From the NCBI GenBank assembly GCA_964420035.1, contig CAYQQR010000008.1:38947-102946 (forward strand): DNA of 64,000 nucleotides, given 5' to 3'. This DNA comes from CAYQQR01 sp964420035 (lineage in GTDB: Bacteria; Bacteroidota; Bacteroidia; Bacteroidales; SM23-62). The notes below the pieces were generated by a model. It did not search any database. It was not told the DNA's origin and worked only from the letters and a program-made list of their open reading frames with translations. A program made the position numbers and the translations under genes. Shown here piece after piece: positions 45,225-54,389 of the stretch (the first letter of the stretch is position 1; each line of letters starts with the position of its first letter).

Positions 45225-45575
45225 TTCCTTGGTTCCCTGCCTGTCCGGCAGGCAGGCTTGGTTCCTTGGTTCAGTACCGTTTAGCACCTTTTACCCTCCG
45301 TAGCTTTAGCGTAGGAGGGGTTAGGCACCGTTATGACTGAGGCAACGGCAGCGGAACAACAGCAAAGCGGAAATGCCAAAGAGCAGAAGAGCTAAAGAGC
45401 GAAAGAGTTAAAGAGCTGTCATACAATAGTCATAAGGTTGTCATACAATGGTCCTGCAGTTGTTCTGAACCGCGAAGCTCGCGAAGAAGGCGCAAAGAAC
45501 GCAAGGAAGAAATTCGAAACTCGATATTCGAAACTCGAAAAGCGTAACAATTTTATTTAAATCCGCGATCCGCAA
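45225..45575. repeat. Repeat-rich intergenic region
   Basis: 351 bp with no gene. In order: a GTTCCTTGGTTCCCTGCCTG palindrome (45236-45256), a CCTCCGTAGC-TTTA-GCGTAGGAGG hairpin near 45294-45317, a degenerate 9-nt repeat of AAGAGCTAA type (45390-45416), four 11-nt repeats (45418-45467), and simple repeats of TCGAAACTCGA type (45518-45540). Nothing else recognised. Confidence 0.6.
45418..45467. repeat. 11-nt tandem repeat, plus orientation
   Basis: Four units of 11 nt: GTCATACAATA, GTCATAAGGTT, GTCATACAATG, GTCCTGCAGTT, then GTTCTG. The same family occurs in reverse orientation at 63867-63921, ending in the same GTTGTTCT sequence. Confidence 0.7.
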
Positions 45576-46583
45576 TTAATATACAATATCCACAACTACA
45601 GGTAAATGATCCGAATAACCCCCGTCATATTTCCAGCCGCGGTAGGTGCGGTATGGGATGGCACCCGTGTAACCGGTATCTTCGGTAAGAAGCTCCGGCA
45701 GCTGTAATATTCCATAATTTTCAGCTTTTAAACCGGCTTGGCCCAGGTAAAGCGGCCGGGATACGATGACCTGGTCAAAGACCTGCCAGTCGCCTTTGTA
45801 TTTAATCGTCCCCCCGGTGCCTTCAGCCAGGTTGATCCATTGAAAGCTATCCGCCGCTTCAGCCGGTCCGGCCCCCAGGATTTCCGAAATACTGGCATCG
45901 CCGGGTTCGTCATTGAAATCCCCCAGGATCAAAATGGAAGCAGAAGGGTTCTTTTGTAAAATGCTGTCCGCAACGAAACTCAAGTTTCCGGCCGCAACCG
46001 CCCTTCTGCCCGAGAAAGCTGCAACCCCGCCGTATCGTGAGGGCCAGTGGTTCACAAAGGCATGCAGGGTATCCTCAGACTGCAATAACAGCTTGGCATG
46101 CAAAATATCCCGGGTCCTGTAATCCGGCTCTTCGATAAAACGGAGCCTGATGAAACTTGTACCGAGCAGTTGGAAAAGACCTTTCCTGTAGAAAAGGGCC
46201 ACATCGATTCCCCGGCGATCCGGGGAATCCCGGTGCACTATCCCGTAATCATATTTATTCAAAGGGGTTCGATAATATAAATCCTGCAAGACTTTCATAT
46301 CCTCAATCTCGGCAAGCGCAATCAGGGCCGGCGGCTCATATATCCCTGCTGCTGCAAATACTTTAAAGATTCTGTTCAGTTTCTGATGGTAACGATTGAA
46401 GGTCCAGTGCATATTCCCTTCCGGGGTGAAGTCATCGTCTTCCGTCAGGCTATCATCCTCAGGATAAAAAAGATTCTCCACGTTCCAGAACATCGCACGA
46501 AGCCTCCCCTGCTCCTGTCCCTGTGCAAATCCAAAAGCGATTGAAAATAATACTGATATAAGGAATATACCTTTGAGCATCAT
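45576..46583 (-). CDS. Endonuclease/exonuclease/phosphatase family protein
   Basis: A 335-residue exported metal-dependent hydrolase of the DNase I/EEP fold. A signal peptide (ends AFGFAQ) is followed by FWNVENLF, ALAEIEDM (metal-binding Glu), NHWPSRYGG, ILGDFNDEP (catalytic Asp-x-Asn) and a terminal YSDHLPVVVDI (His). Members cleave DNA or phospholipid or sugar phosphates; the substrate is not determined. It starts 36 bp downstream of the beta-helix lipoprotein stop on the same strand. Confidence 0.9.
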   Translation of the reverse strand: MMLKGIFLISVLFSIAFGFAQGQEQGRLRAMFWNVENLFYPEDDSLTEDDDFTPEGNMHWTFNRYHQKLNRIFKVFAAAGIYEPPALIALAEIEDMKVLQDLYYRTPLNKYDYGIVHRDSPDRRGIDVALFYRKGLFQLLGTSFIRLRFIEEPDYRTRDILHAKLLLQSEDTLHAFVNHWPSRYGGVAAFSGRRAVAAGNLSFVADSILQKNPSASILILGDFNDEPGDASISEILGAGPAEAADSFQWINLAEGTGGTIKYKGDWQVFDQVIVSRPLYLGQAGLKAENYGILQLPELLTEDTGYTGAIPYRTYRGWKYDGGYSDHLPVVVDIVY

Positions 46584-46618
46584 GCCGAAATTCGAAATTC
46601 GAATTTAAAATTTAGAAT

Positions 46619-48034
46619 TTATTTTTCTATTCTTTCAAAAGCACCAATATCCGGCCCCTCGTCCGAAATCCGAGACACCTGGTTCAGGTCGAAGGGGTAC
46701 CGGGCCGCAATGGCCGGATCACCTGCATCTTTGGCTGGCGAAAGGGGATCCAATTCGAAATTATATTCTTCGGAAAGGTCCACGAAATTAGGATTCTCGT
46801 TGCGGATCAGCTTAATGAAATTGTCCTGGTCCAGCCTGGCATATTCTTCATCCTGTATCTTGACCAGGCAATGGTCGAGGGTGTAATTCAAATCCGCCTC
46901 TTCAATACGATTAATTTCGAATTCCGTTCCCCGGCTGCCATATATAATGGTGTTCCCGAAATAAGCCATTTCCAGGTCCCGTGGCTGAACACGATCATTG
47001 ATATCAACATAGTAATTGCTTAACAATACGGTCGGCGTCTGCCGGTTGGTAAAACTCCTGTAGTTGGCAAAGGTGCAATGATTATAGGTGTAGTTACCGC
47101 CTATCAGGCAGGCAACGGCTACCTGGCCGCAATTTGCGACCAGCAGGTTGTGCCCTTCGATCCTGGTGCCCTGACCAAGGATCCCAACAGCAGACATGTT
47201 TTCAATACGACTGTTTGAAATGGACAGGGTGGGATTGCCGGAAGCCCCCAGGGTATCGGCCTGAATGCCGATGATCCCGTTTTTAATACTGGCAAAGTCG
47301 ATTTGGTTATCAATACTGCCCGCCAGGAGCCAGATGCCGTTCCACTGACCCGGGAGATCCTGATAAAGTTCCTCCAGCCGGTCGCCCTGAAAAACAACGG
47401 GATCTTCCAAGGAGCCCTGCACGATAAGGGAACCGGCCACGTACAACCATGAGTCCCGGTGGAAATGCAAGCGGGTTCCGGCCTCGATGGTAAGTACGGC
47501 TCCCGTGTCCACCAGCATGGAATTATAGATCAAATAGGGCTTATCGTTGGTCCAGGTCTCTGTTCCGATGATCTCCCCGTTGATAAAATGAACATCCTGT
47601 CCCCAGGCCAGCAGGTCGATGTCCTGGATCTTTCCATTGACCTCAAAAAGTATGGAATCCTTTATCAAGAGGATGGAATCCTCATTATTGGGATCCATGG
47701 TGGCCTCAACAAATACAAACAGGCTGTCCCTGGGCGGGATCTCCAGGTTCTCAACGATGTTGCCCTGTATCCCGTCCACGTTCATCCTGAACACAGACTG
47801 TTCTCCGCCTGCCATCCGGACAGAGCTGATCTTTACGGTCCGCTTATGCGGGTTCTTAACTCTGAAATTCTTCGTGGGGGAACCTATGGTGGTGAATACG
47901 GTATCAAATAACACCGTGTCAGGCGAAAAAACAAGGGTCACGTCCCCTTCCTGGTATAAGCGGTCGGGTTCACAGGATTCAAACAGAACCAGTAATCCGG
48001 GAATGAGCAGCAATATAAGGAATGTATGTTTCAC
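46619..48034 (-). CDS. Beta-helix lipoprotein (right-handed parallel)
   Basis: A 471-residue exported protein. The start is the GTG at 48034 (VKHTFLILLLIPGLLVLFESC, a lipobox with Cys19); the open frame further upstream runs through an inverted repeat and is not used. An N-terminal region of about 150 residues (VTLVFSPDTVLFDTVF; ISSVRMAGGEQSVF) resembles Ig-like domains of other Bacteroidota lipoproteins. The rest is a beta-helix with NNN/GI turn motifs, and the C-terminus has YPFDLNQVSRISDEGPDIGAFE, a motif shared with the giant beta-helix proteins nearby. Function unknown. Confidence 0.8.
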   Translation of the reverse strand: MKHTFLILLLIPGLLVLFESCEPDRLYQEGDVTLVFSPDTVLFDTVFTTIGSPTKNFRVKNPHKRTVKISSVRMAGGEQSVFRMNVDGIQGNIVENLEIPPRDSLFVFVEATMDPNNEDSILLIKDSILFEVNGKIQDIDLLAWGQDVHFINGEIIGTETWTNDKPYLIYNSMLVDTGAVLTIEAGTRLHFHRDSWLYVAGSLIVQGSLEDPVVFQGDRLEELYQDLPGQWNGIWLLAGSIDNQIDFASIKNGIIGIQADTLGASGNPTLSISNSRIENMSAVGILGQGTRIEGHNLLVANCGQVAVACLIGGNYTYNHCTFANYRSFTNRQTPTVLLSNYYVDINDRVQPRDLEMAYFGNTIIYGSRGTEFEINRIEEADLNYTLDHCLVKIQDEEYARLDQDNFIKLIRNENPNFVDLSEEYNFELDPLSPAKDAGDPAIAARYPFDLNQVSRISDEGPDIGAFERIEK

Positions 48035-48041
48035 ATTAATT

Positions 48042-48150
48042 GCGGATTGAAGATTGCGGAATGAAGATTGAGTGTGGGTCAAGCGAGTGTTTGTGAATCC
48101 GTAATCCCTGCCTACCGACAGGCAGGCGCAATCCGCAATCTTCAATCCGC
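48042..48150. repeat. Inverted repeat of 18-23 bp around a CCTGCCT palindrome
   Basis: Arms GCGGATTGAAGATTGCGG at 48042-48059 and its exact reverse complement at 48133-48150; with flanking bases the match extends to about 23 bp. The interior holds CCTGCCTACCGACAGGCAGG (48107-48126). The region up to 48364 is AT-rich with CCGAAAC repeats at 48239-48262 and no gene, but should hold the promoter of the giant beta-helix gene. Confidence 0.7.
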
Positions 48151-48364
48151 AATCCGTAATATAACGTTATTATACAATTTTCATTATTTTATAAACCGGT
48201 ACAACCAATTAAATATATTTAAAGTCTATAATTAAACGACCCGAAACGCGAAACCCGAAACATTCTCACAAACTTTATATTATTCCAACCCATAGTTGTT
48301 TGAATCTCTATATTTTTTATGATATATTCGCTTTATTTAGAATTATTTTAAACAGCTGAAAGCC

Positions 48365-51300
48365 ATGAAACGAAGTCTACTGCTGAACCTGATCATCATC
48401 GCTCATCTGATTGCCCAACCTATTTTCGGCCAAACCATTGTAAACAGTGACATCACGACCAACACTAAATGGTCGGGACAAATCCTCGTCCAGGCCGACA
48501 TCAGGGTCATCGATGATGTTACCCTGACCATAGAACCGGGCACTGAGATCCTCTTCGACGGTTATTACGGACTTTTCGTCGAGGGAACCGTCCTATCCAA
48601 AGGAGAATTGGGCAAAGAAGTTTATTTCGATGCCAGCGATCCTTCCGATTGGGATAACTTCAGTACCACTGACGGGGGTTGGAAAGGGATCCGTTTCGAT
48701 TATCAACAGAGCATGTTCGATAATGACACTTCTGTTTTTGAACATACAATCCTAAGGCACGGTAAGGCCATGATGGGCGGCAATTCCTCCGGTAATACCG
48801 GGGGCGGACTGTACATCCGGAATTATGATAAAGTCAAATTCGTGAATTCTTACGTGGGTATTTCTTATGCAGAAGACTTTGGCGGGGGGATTTTCCTCTA
48901 CAATTCCAGATCCCAGATCATCAACAGCTATGTCTATGAATGTCGCGCCGGAACGGCAGGCGGGGCAATGAAGATCTGGAACGGAAGACCCAGGATCCAC
49001 GGGAACTTTTTCTCCAATAATTCGGCACCTTCCGGCGGAGCGATCAAGTTCCAGGAAAGCAAACCTGAAATTTACAGTAATATATTCGTGAATAATGAAT
49101 GTACCCACTGGGGCGGAGCCCTGCTGGTTACATCAGGTAATCCCATCCTGGTGAACAACACCTTCGCCAATAACAAGGCAGGCAGCGGAGGCGGCATATG
49201 CGTGCAACCGCAGAATGATCCTGTATTTTACAACAATATTTTCTGGGGTAATACACCGGATCAGATCTATTTGCAGCAAGTGAACCCCACCAATGAATTT
49301 TATTTTAACAATATTCAGGGAGGACTGGCCGGTATTACGCTGGGACCCGGTTCTGTATTTTCCGGAACCTATACCGGGAATATCAATGTGGATCCCCAGT
49401 TTTCAAATCCTTCCGGAGGAGCAGGAACCGGATATACCGGATACTTTTCACTGTGGACGCTCATGGCCAATTCCCCCTGTATCAACAGCGGGACCAATGA
49501 TGCCCTGGCATTTGATCTCCCAAAACTGGATGCATACAAGAACGACCGGTTCCGCTACAGCCTTCTGGATATGGGTGGATCAGAATACGGTTTAGGCGAA
49601 TTGAATGTTTGCGGTAGCATTGAATCCAATACGGTATGGACGGCTGACACCGTAAAAGTCAATTGTGATATAACGGTTAACAGCGGGGTGACGCTTACCA
49701 TCAATGCCGGAGTAACCGTGCAGTTCCAGGGACCTTACAGCATCATTAACAAGGGACGCATTCTTGCCAAAGGGACACGAAGGGACAGCATCTATTTTAC
49801 CATTCATGATACCACCGGGTTTTCCAATCCTGCCACCAATAGCGGCGGATGGAAGGGTATTGAATTCAGTGCATCCCCTGTGAACGATTCATCCATCTTT
49901 ACCTATATCGTTTTTGACCACGGGAAAAGGGTGGATGATTTAAATAATGATGATTATGGAGGAGCAATATTCGCTTATCAGAACGGTAAGCTCCGGGTGG
50001 ATCATTCGGTATTCAGGAACAACTTTGCGAAATTGGGAGGTGCCATTCGCTCCTGGGGAGCCAACATCCTGGTACAAAATTCAAAATTCATCAATAACCG
50101 GTCAATCAATGATGGCGGGGCCATTGACATATTGTTCTCCAATGTTAGTCTGCTGAATTGTGATTTCGAGAACAACACCAGTGGCAGTAGTGGGGGAGCG
50201 GTTGATATTTATGTATCGGATCCCTTGATTCACAATTGCAGTTTTATAAATAATTATGCCGGAAGTGATGGTGGCGGATTATATTCCCGGAATTTTTCAG
50301 AACCGGAGATTATGCATTGCCGCTTCATTCAAAATGAAGGCAGATACGGGGGCGGCGCCTACATCAGCCCTAGCGGCACTGTGGCTTATAACATTTTCAC
50401 AAACAACACTGCCCGAATTACAGGGGGCGGCCTGTACCTGTTCCTCGAAGAAGCCCTGGTTCACAGCAACCTTGTTGTGAACAATACCTCAGGAGCCGGA
50501 GGAGGCATTTACCTCAATGCCAGCTATACTGATCTCATTAATAACACCATTGCGCATAATGAGGCACTTTCAGGCAATGGAGGCGGTATATACAGTATCG
50601 GCAGTGATCCCCATTTCATCAATACCATCGTTTTTGGCAATACTGCATCCTCCGGCGGCACCCAGATCTATCTGCAGAACCAACCGCAGGCCAACTTCAG
50701 TAATTTGCTGGTTGAAGGAGGAGTGTCTGCAATAATAACTTCCACGGGAGCTTATTCCGGAACGGCAAGCGAGGTCATTGATGCCGATGCCGATTTTATG
50801 CTGCCCTCAACAGGTCCGGGAACGGTTTATGACGGGAGTCAGGCAGACTGGCGGCTGAAAAGCACTTCTGCAGCTATTGAAGCAGGATTGAATCCACCTG
50901 TACTGAACAATGGTATCTTGGTAGACCTGCAGGGTAACGACAGGCTCAACGCACAGTATATTGACCTGGGTGCCTTTGAAAATCAAGGTTCCGGGCCCGG
51001 GATCCGGGTGCAACCCTTTGGAAAGATCAAATGTGAAGGAGAAAACGTGACCTTCTTCGTTGTTCCATCCGATTCTGTTGAATACCAATGGAAGAAGAAT
51101 GGAGTTGCCATGCCCGGGGAAACAAACATGGTCCTTGAACTTCCGTCCATAAGCGTTGACGACCAGGGAGCATATTCCTGTGAATTGACCAATGCATACG
51201 GTTTGCTCGAAAGTAATGCAGCCTTTCTGATCACCACAACAGCTCCCGAAATACTGATAGAACCTTCATCCGGATGGACAGGAAAAGGATTCAAAACCAA

Positions 51301-52345
51301 GATCGGCATGCTGGCTTCCGGATCAGAACCCCTGAACGTCCAATGGTACAAAGATGATGTGCCCATACCCGGAGCCAACAACATGGACCTGGTCCTTCCC
51401 AATACCGGTTATATCCATGAAGGCAGGTATAAAGCCAGCATCTCAAATTTATGCGGAACAGCGGAAACAGAAACCATCAGCCTGTATGTGGCACCGGGGA
51501 TCTGTATGGTAACCAATGATTCCCTCACGGGCAATAACCTGGTGGTTTGGGAAAAAAGATCCAGTGCTCCCATTGTACAGTATAATGTTTACAGGGAAGG
51601 GGTCGTAGCCGGCCGTTTCGAACCCATCGGCAGCCTGGATGCTGATGACCTGAGTGTCTTTGAAGACCTGGAGGCAGATCCCAGGAAGCAGGCATACCGT
51701 TATAAGATCACTGCTGTAGATACCGCCGGCCGTGAATCGGATCTTGAATATTGTAAGGCCCATAAAACCATGCACCTGTTGCTGACCGTCAACCCGGAAA
51801 CCAACTTTGTTCAATGCGACTGGAACCCTTACCAGGGATTTAATTACGGGACTTTCTCAATCTTCAGAGGAAACAATTTGGATAGAATAAGTCCCTTCGA
51901 TCAGATTGCTTCCACTTCAAATACCTGGACCGACACCGAAACGACCGATGACGAAATCCGGTACTATCGTGTTGCAGTGCTAAGACCCAGTTTGTGTGTT
52001 CCAACCGGCAATGCTAAAAAAGCCGGTTCAGGACCTTATTCGTATTCCCTTTCCAATATTGAAGATAACCGTGCTTCAGCAACGGCTATTGGTGAAAAGA
52101 TGAACAGACCCGAATTCAGGGCTTATCCCAATCCTTTTGACCGGCAAACAAGGATCGAATTCTATAACCCGGATCATTCAGAATACACCCTCTACGTAAG
52201 AGATATGACGGGTAAGCTGGTGAGGACGGTTTCCGGAATTACCGAGGATTACCATATCCTTGACAGGAAGGGGCTGGCAGCAGGGATGTATCATGTGATT
52301 ATCCTTGGTGATAATATTTATAAAGGAAAGATCCTAATCGAGTAG
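48365..52345 (+). CDS. Giant T9SS-exported parallel beta-helix protein (paralogue)
   Basis: A 1326-residue secreted or surface protein: signal peptide (ends PIFGQ); two beta-helix regions (about 22-405, 410-870), with many GGG/A-I turns (GGGLYIRNYDK; GGAIFAYQNG; GGGIYLNAS) and each ending in a D-x-G-(G/A) cap; two Ig-like modules (FFVVPSDSVEYQWKKNG; NVQWYKDDVPIPG); two fibronectin-III-like modules; and a type IX sorting domain (FRAYPNPFDRQTRIEF ... LAAGMYHVIILG). It is 29 kb from its paralogue at 16.1 kb and shares its order, length and the KKAGSGPYSYSLSN linker. Function unknown; a polysaccharide-binding or lyase role is possible. Confidence 0.88.
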   Translation: MKRSLLLNLIIIAHLIAQPIFGQTIVNSDITTNTKWSGQILVQADIRVIDDVTLTIEPGTEILFDGYYGLFVEGTVLSKGELGKEVYFDASDPSDWDNFSTTDGGWKGIRFDYQQSMFDNDTSVFEHTILRHGKAMMGGNSSGNTGGGLYIRNYDKVKFVNSYVGISYAEDFGGGIFLYNSRSQIINSYVYECRAGTAGGAMKIWNGRPRIHGNFFSNNSAPSGGAIKFQESKPEIYSNIFVNNECTHWGGALLVTSGNPILVNNTFANNKAGSGGGICVQPQNDPVFYNNIFWGNTPDQIYLQQVNPTNEFYFNNIQGGLAGITLGPGSVFSGTYTGNINVDPQFSNPSGGAGTGYTGYFSLWTLMANSPCINSGTNDALAFDLPKLDAYKNDRFRYSLLDMGGSEYGLGELNVCGSIESNTVWTADTVKVNCDITVNSGVTLTINAGVTVQFQGPYSIINKGRILAKGTRRDSIYFTIHDTTGFSNPATNSGGWKGIEFSASPVNDSSIFTYIVFDHGKRVDDLNNDDYGGAIFAYQNGKLRVDHSVFRNNFAKLGGAIRSWGANILVQNSKFINNRSINDGGAIDILFSNVSLLNCDFENNTSGSSGGAVDIYVSDPLIHNCSFINNYAGSDGGGLYSRNFSEPEIMHCRFIQNEGRYGGGAYISPSGTVAYNIFTNNTARITGGGLYLFLEEALVHSNLVVNNTSGAGGGIYLNASYTDLINNTIAHNEALSGNGGGIYSIGSDPHFINTIVFGNTASSGGTQIYLQNQPQANFSNLLVEGGVSAIITSTGAYSGTASEVIDADADFMLPSTGPGTVYDGSQADWRLKSTSAAIEAGLNPPVLNNGILVDLQGNDRLNAQYIDLGAFENQGSGPGIRVQPFGKIKCEGENVTFFVVPSDSVEYQWKKNGVAMPGETNMVLELPSISVDDQGAYSCELTNAYGLLESNAAFLITTTAPEILIEPSSGWTGKGFKTKIGMLASGSEPLNVQWYKDDVPIPGANNMDLVLPNTGYIHEGRYKASISNLCGTAETETISLYVAPGICMVTNDSLTGNNLVVWEKRSSAPIVQYNVYREGVVAGRFEPIGSLDADDLSVFEDLEADPRKQAYRYKITAVDTAGRESDLEYCKAHKTMHLLLTVNPETNFVQCDWNPYQGFNYGTFSIFRGNNLDRISPFDQIASTSNTWTDTETTDDEIRYYRVAVLRPSLCVPTGNAKKAGSGPYSYSLSNIEDNRASATAIGEKMNRPEFRAYPNPFDRQTRIEFYNPDHSEYTLYVRDMTGKLVRTVSGITEDYHILDRKGLAAGMYHVIILGDNIYKGKILIE

Positions 52346-52376
52346 TTACCGGTATAAGATCGATTGCTGCTGGTTG

Positions 52377-52485
52377 TCCCGAAAATCTTAGCAGTTTCGC
52401 TGCTCTAGATTTTCGAGCCTGCCTGTCCGGTAGGCAGGGATCCTCGAAAAACTAAGCAAAGCAAAGCTTTGCAGTTTTTCGAAAC
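52377..52485. repeat. Composite three-hairpin dispersed element, copy 1
   Basis: Three adjoining palindromes: CGAAAATCTTAGCAG-x-CTGCTCTAGATTTTCG (hairpin A), CCTGCCTGTCCGGTAGGCAGG (52418-52438, hairpin B), and CGAAAAACT...AGTTTTTCG (hairpin C). In the 216-bp spacer after the giant beta-helix gene. The reverse complement of 56330-56436 is the same element with a diverged hairpin C. Not coding. Confidence 0.8.
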
Positions 52486-52502
52486 TGGTCTCTGGTCTAT
52501 TC

Positions 52503-52550
52503 CTCCAGCAACCGGCCACCAGCAGCCAGCCACCAGAAGCCAGTAACAAT
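52503..52550. repeat. Degenerate CCAGCAA/CCAGAAG spacer repeat
   Basis: Seven-to-eleven-nt imperfect repeats (CCAGCAACCGGCCACCAGCAG, then CCAGCCACCAGAAGCCAG) directly before the amidohydrolase stop. Similar to 1178-1220. Non-coding. Confidence 0.4.
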
Positions 52551-52561
52551 TTGACAAAAAC

Positions 52562-54196
52562 TTATCTTTCTGTTATAGGATAAACCTCCTCCCCTGCCAA
52601 ATAAGTAGCGACCACCCTTACATTGGGAACTTCTTCGATGGGGATGGTCATGATGTCCTTATCGAGGATCACGAAATCGGCAAACTTACCCGGGGCCAGG
52701 CTCCCTTTGGCATCTTCTTCAAAACCGGCTTTGGCTGCCCAGAGGGTCATGGCTTTCAAGGCTTCTTCCCTGGTTAAGGCATGCTCCATCTGGAACCCGC
52801 CTTCCGGGGTTCCGCTTAGGTCCTTGCGCGCTACCGCTGTATAGAACCCGTACAGGGGATTAATGTCCTCAACAGGAAAATCGGAGCCGTTGGGGATCCA
52901 GCCATTCTGCTCAAGAAGTTTTCTAAGTGCATAGGAATTTTTCAGGCGTTCCGGTCCCAATCTTTTAATGGCCCATTTCATGTCGGAAGTAGCATGCGTA
53001 GATTGTACCGACGGTACAATATTATACTTCGCGAACAAACCAAAATCGTCGGGGTGGACCGTCTGGGCATGCTCGATCCTCCACCGCTTGTCGTTACCCG
53101 GTTCCAGCAGACCGGCATAGAGGTTCAATATCAAACGGTTGGCACTGTCCCCTATGGCATGAGTGTTCACCTGGTAATCATTTTCGAGTGCCAGTCCGGC
53201 CTGTTCCTTTAACCATTCAGGATCGGCAAGGGAGATGCCATGATTCCCCGGATCATCGGAATACTCTTCCAGCAGCAATGCACCCCTTGATCCAAGGGCA
53301 CCATCGGCATAAAGTTTTATGCTTCTCACCTGTAAATGAGGGGTCTGGATGTAACCCCGGGACATGATTTTTTCATAGTTCCTTTCTCCGGGATTCAGCA
53401 TGGCATAGATGCGCATGCGCAATTTTTCTTTTTCCTGCAGATCCTTGATCAGAAATATATCTTCAGCATCCAGACCAGCATCATGAACCGAGGTCAATCC
53501 TACTGCAAAACATTGCTGCTGAGCCTGTTCCAGGGCATCAGATTTTTCTTCGTTCGTGGCAGGTGGAATGTGTTCCCGGACCATAGCAATGGCATTATCG
53601 ATCAGGATGCCGGTTGGTTCTCCATCCTCAAAAACGACACTCCCCCCCTCTATATGAACCGGTGAATCAATCCCCGCTATATCCAGGGCAGCCTGGTTGA
53701 CTACCGCGGCATGGCCGTCTATTCGGGTCAGGAAGACGGGCCGGTGAGGAAACAACTGATCCAGTTTGGTTTTGTCCGGAAATTCCTTCTGTTCCCAGTC
53801 GTTCTGATCCCACCCCCTGGCAGTAAGCCAGCCCTCAGAAAATTGTTGCGCGTGTTCCTGTAAAATCTCCAGGATCTCTTCCCATGAGCCGGTACCAACC
53901 AGATCGGCTGCTTTCAGGTTCATCCCGTAACCCAGAAAATGACAATGGGGATCGATCAGGCCGGGATAAACATATTCCTGCTGAAGGTTCAGTTTTTCTG
54001 CATCAGGATACCGGGAAAGCATGAATTCTGAAGGACCGGTGGCCAGGATCCTCCCATCTTTAATGGCCATGGCTTCGGCAACTGCAAAACCTTCATTGAC
54101 TGTATATATTGTACCGTTGTAGATTACCAGATCAGCCATATCTTCCTGGTTACATGCAGCAAACAAAATAAGTAATAATATCCATATCTTTTTCAT
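52562..54196 (-). CDS. YtcJ-like amidohydrolase lipoprotein
   Basis: A 544-residue metal-dependent amidohydrolase with a lipobox (LLILFAACNQ, Cys15), so probably anchored to a membrane. Family 3 / YtcJ-type landmarks: VIYNGTIYTVNEGFAVAEAMAIKDG, PGLIDPHCHFLGYG (metal His pair), ARGWDQNDW, LYADGALGSRGALL, NTHAIGDSANR and IEHAQTVHPDD, then NGSDFPVEDINPLYGFYTAV. Related enzymes hydrolyse N-substituted formamides, imides or exoenzyme substrates; the exact substrate is unknown. It stands alone on its strand. Confidence 0.88.
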   Translation of the reverse strand: MKKIWILLLILFAACNQEDMADLVIYNGTIYTVNEGFAVAEAMAIKDGRILATGPSEFMLSRYPDAEKLNLQQEYVYPGLIDPHCHFLGYGMNLKAADLVGTGSWEEILEILQEHAQQFSEGWLTARGWDQNDWEQKEFPDKTKLDQLFPHRPVFLTRIDGHAAVVNQAALDIAGIDSPVHIEGGSVVFEDGEPTGILIDNAIAMVREHIPPATNEEKSDALEQAQQQCFAVGLTSVHDAGLDAEDIFLIKDLQEKEKLRMRIYAMLNPGERNYEKIMSRGYIQTPHLQVRSIKLYADGALGSRGALLLEEYSDDPGNHGISLADPEWLKEQAGLALENDYQVNTHAIGDSANRLILNLYAGLLEPGNDKRWRIEHAQTVHPDDFGLFAKYNIVPSVQSTHATSDMKWAIKRLGPERLKNSYALRKLLEQNGWIPNGSDFPVEDINPLYGFYTAVARKDLSGTPEGGFQMEHALTREEALKAMTLWAAKAGFEEDAKGSLAPGKFADFVILDKDIMTIPIEEVPNVRVVATYLAGEEVYPITER

Positions 54197-54230
54197 AACT
54201 GTTAAGAGTCATTTATAAAGGTTTAGCGCA

Positions 54231-54359
54231 ATGAACTTGAAATTTATTATTTTCTGCGGTATGTTTCTTGCCGTCTGGCAGCTAATGGTGTTTATTGGTA
54301 TCAACTTGTCTGGCAATCGATTAGCAATCATTTTTTTAATTCTTATTTATCCGTACTAA
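54231..54359 (+). CDS. Possible small hydrophobic protein
   Basis: A 42-codon frame (MNLKFIIFCGMFLAVWQL then MVFIGINLSGNRLAIIFLIL) with two likely membrane segments and no recognised family. It lies in an AT-rich spacer between the amidohydrolase gene and the RhuM remnant. A purine-rich AAAGG lies 10 nt upstream of the ATG. Size, position and composition make chance equally likely. Confidence 0.2.
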   Translation: MNLKFIIFCGMFLAVWQLMVFIGINLSGNRLAIIFLILIYPY

Positions 54360-54389
54360 TTATCCATGAGTCGCGAAATGCATAGATTA

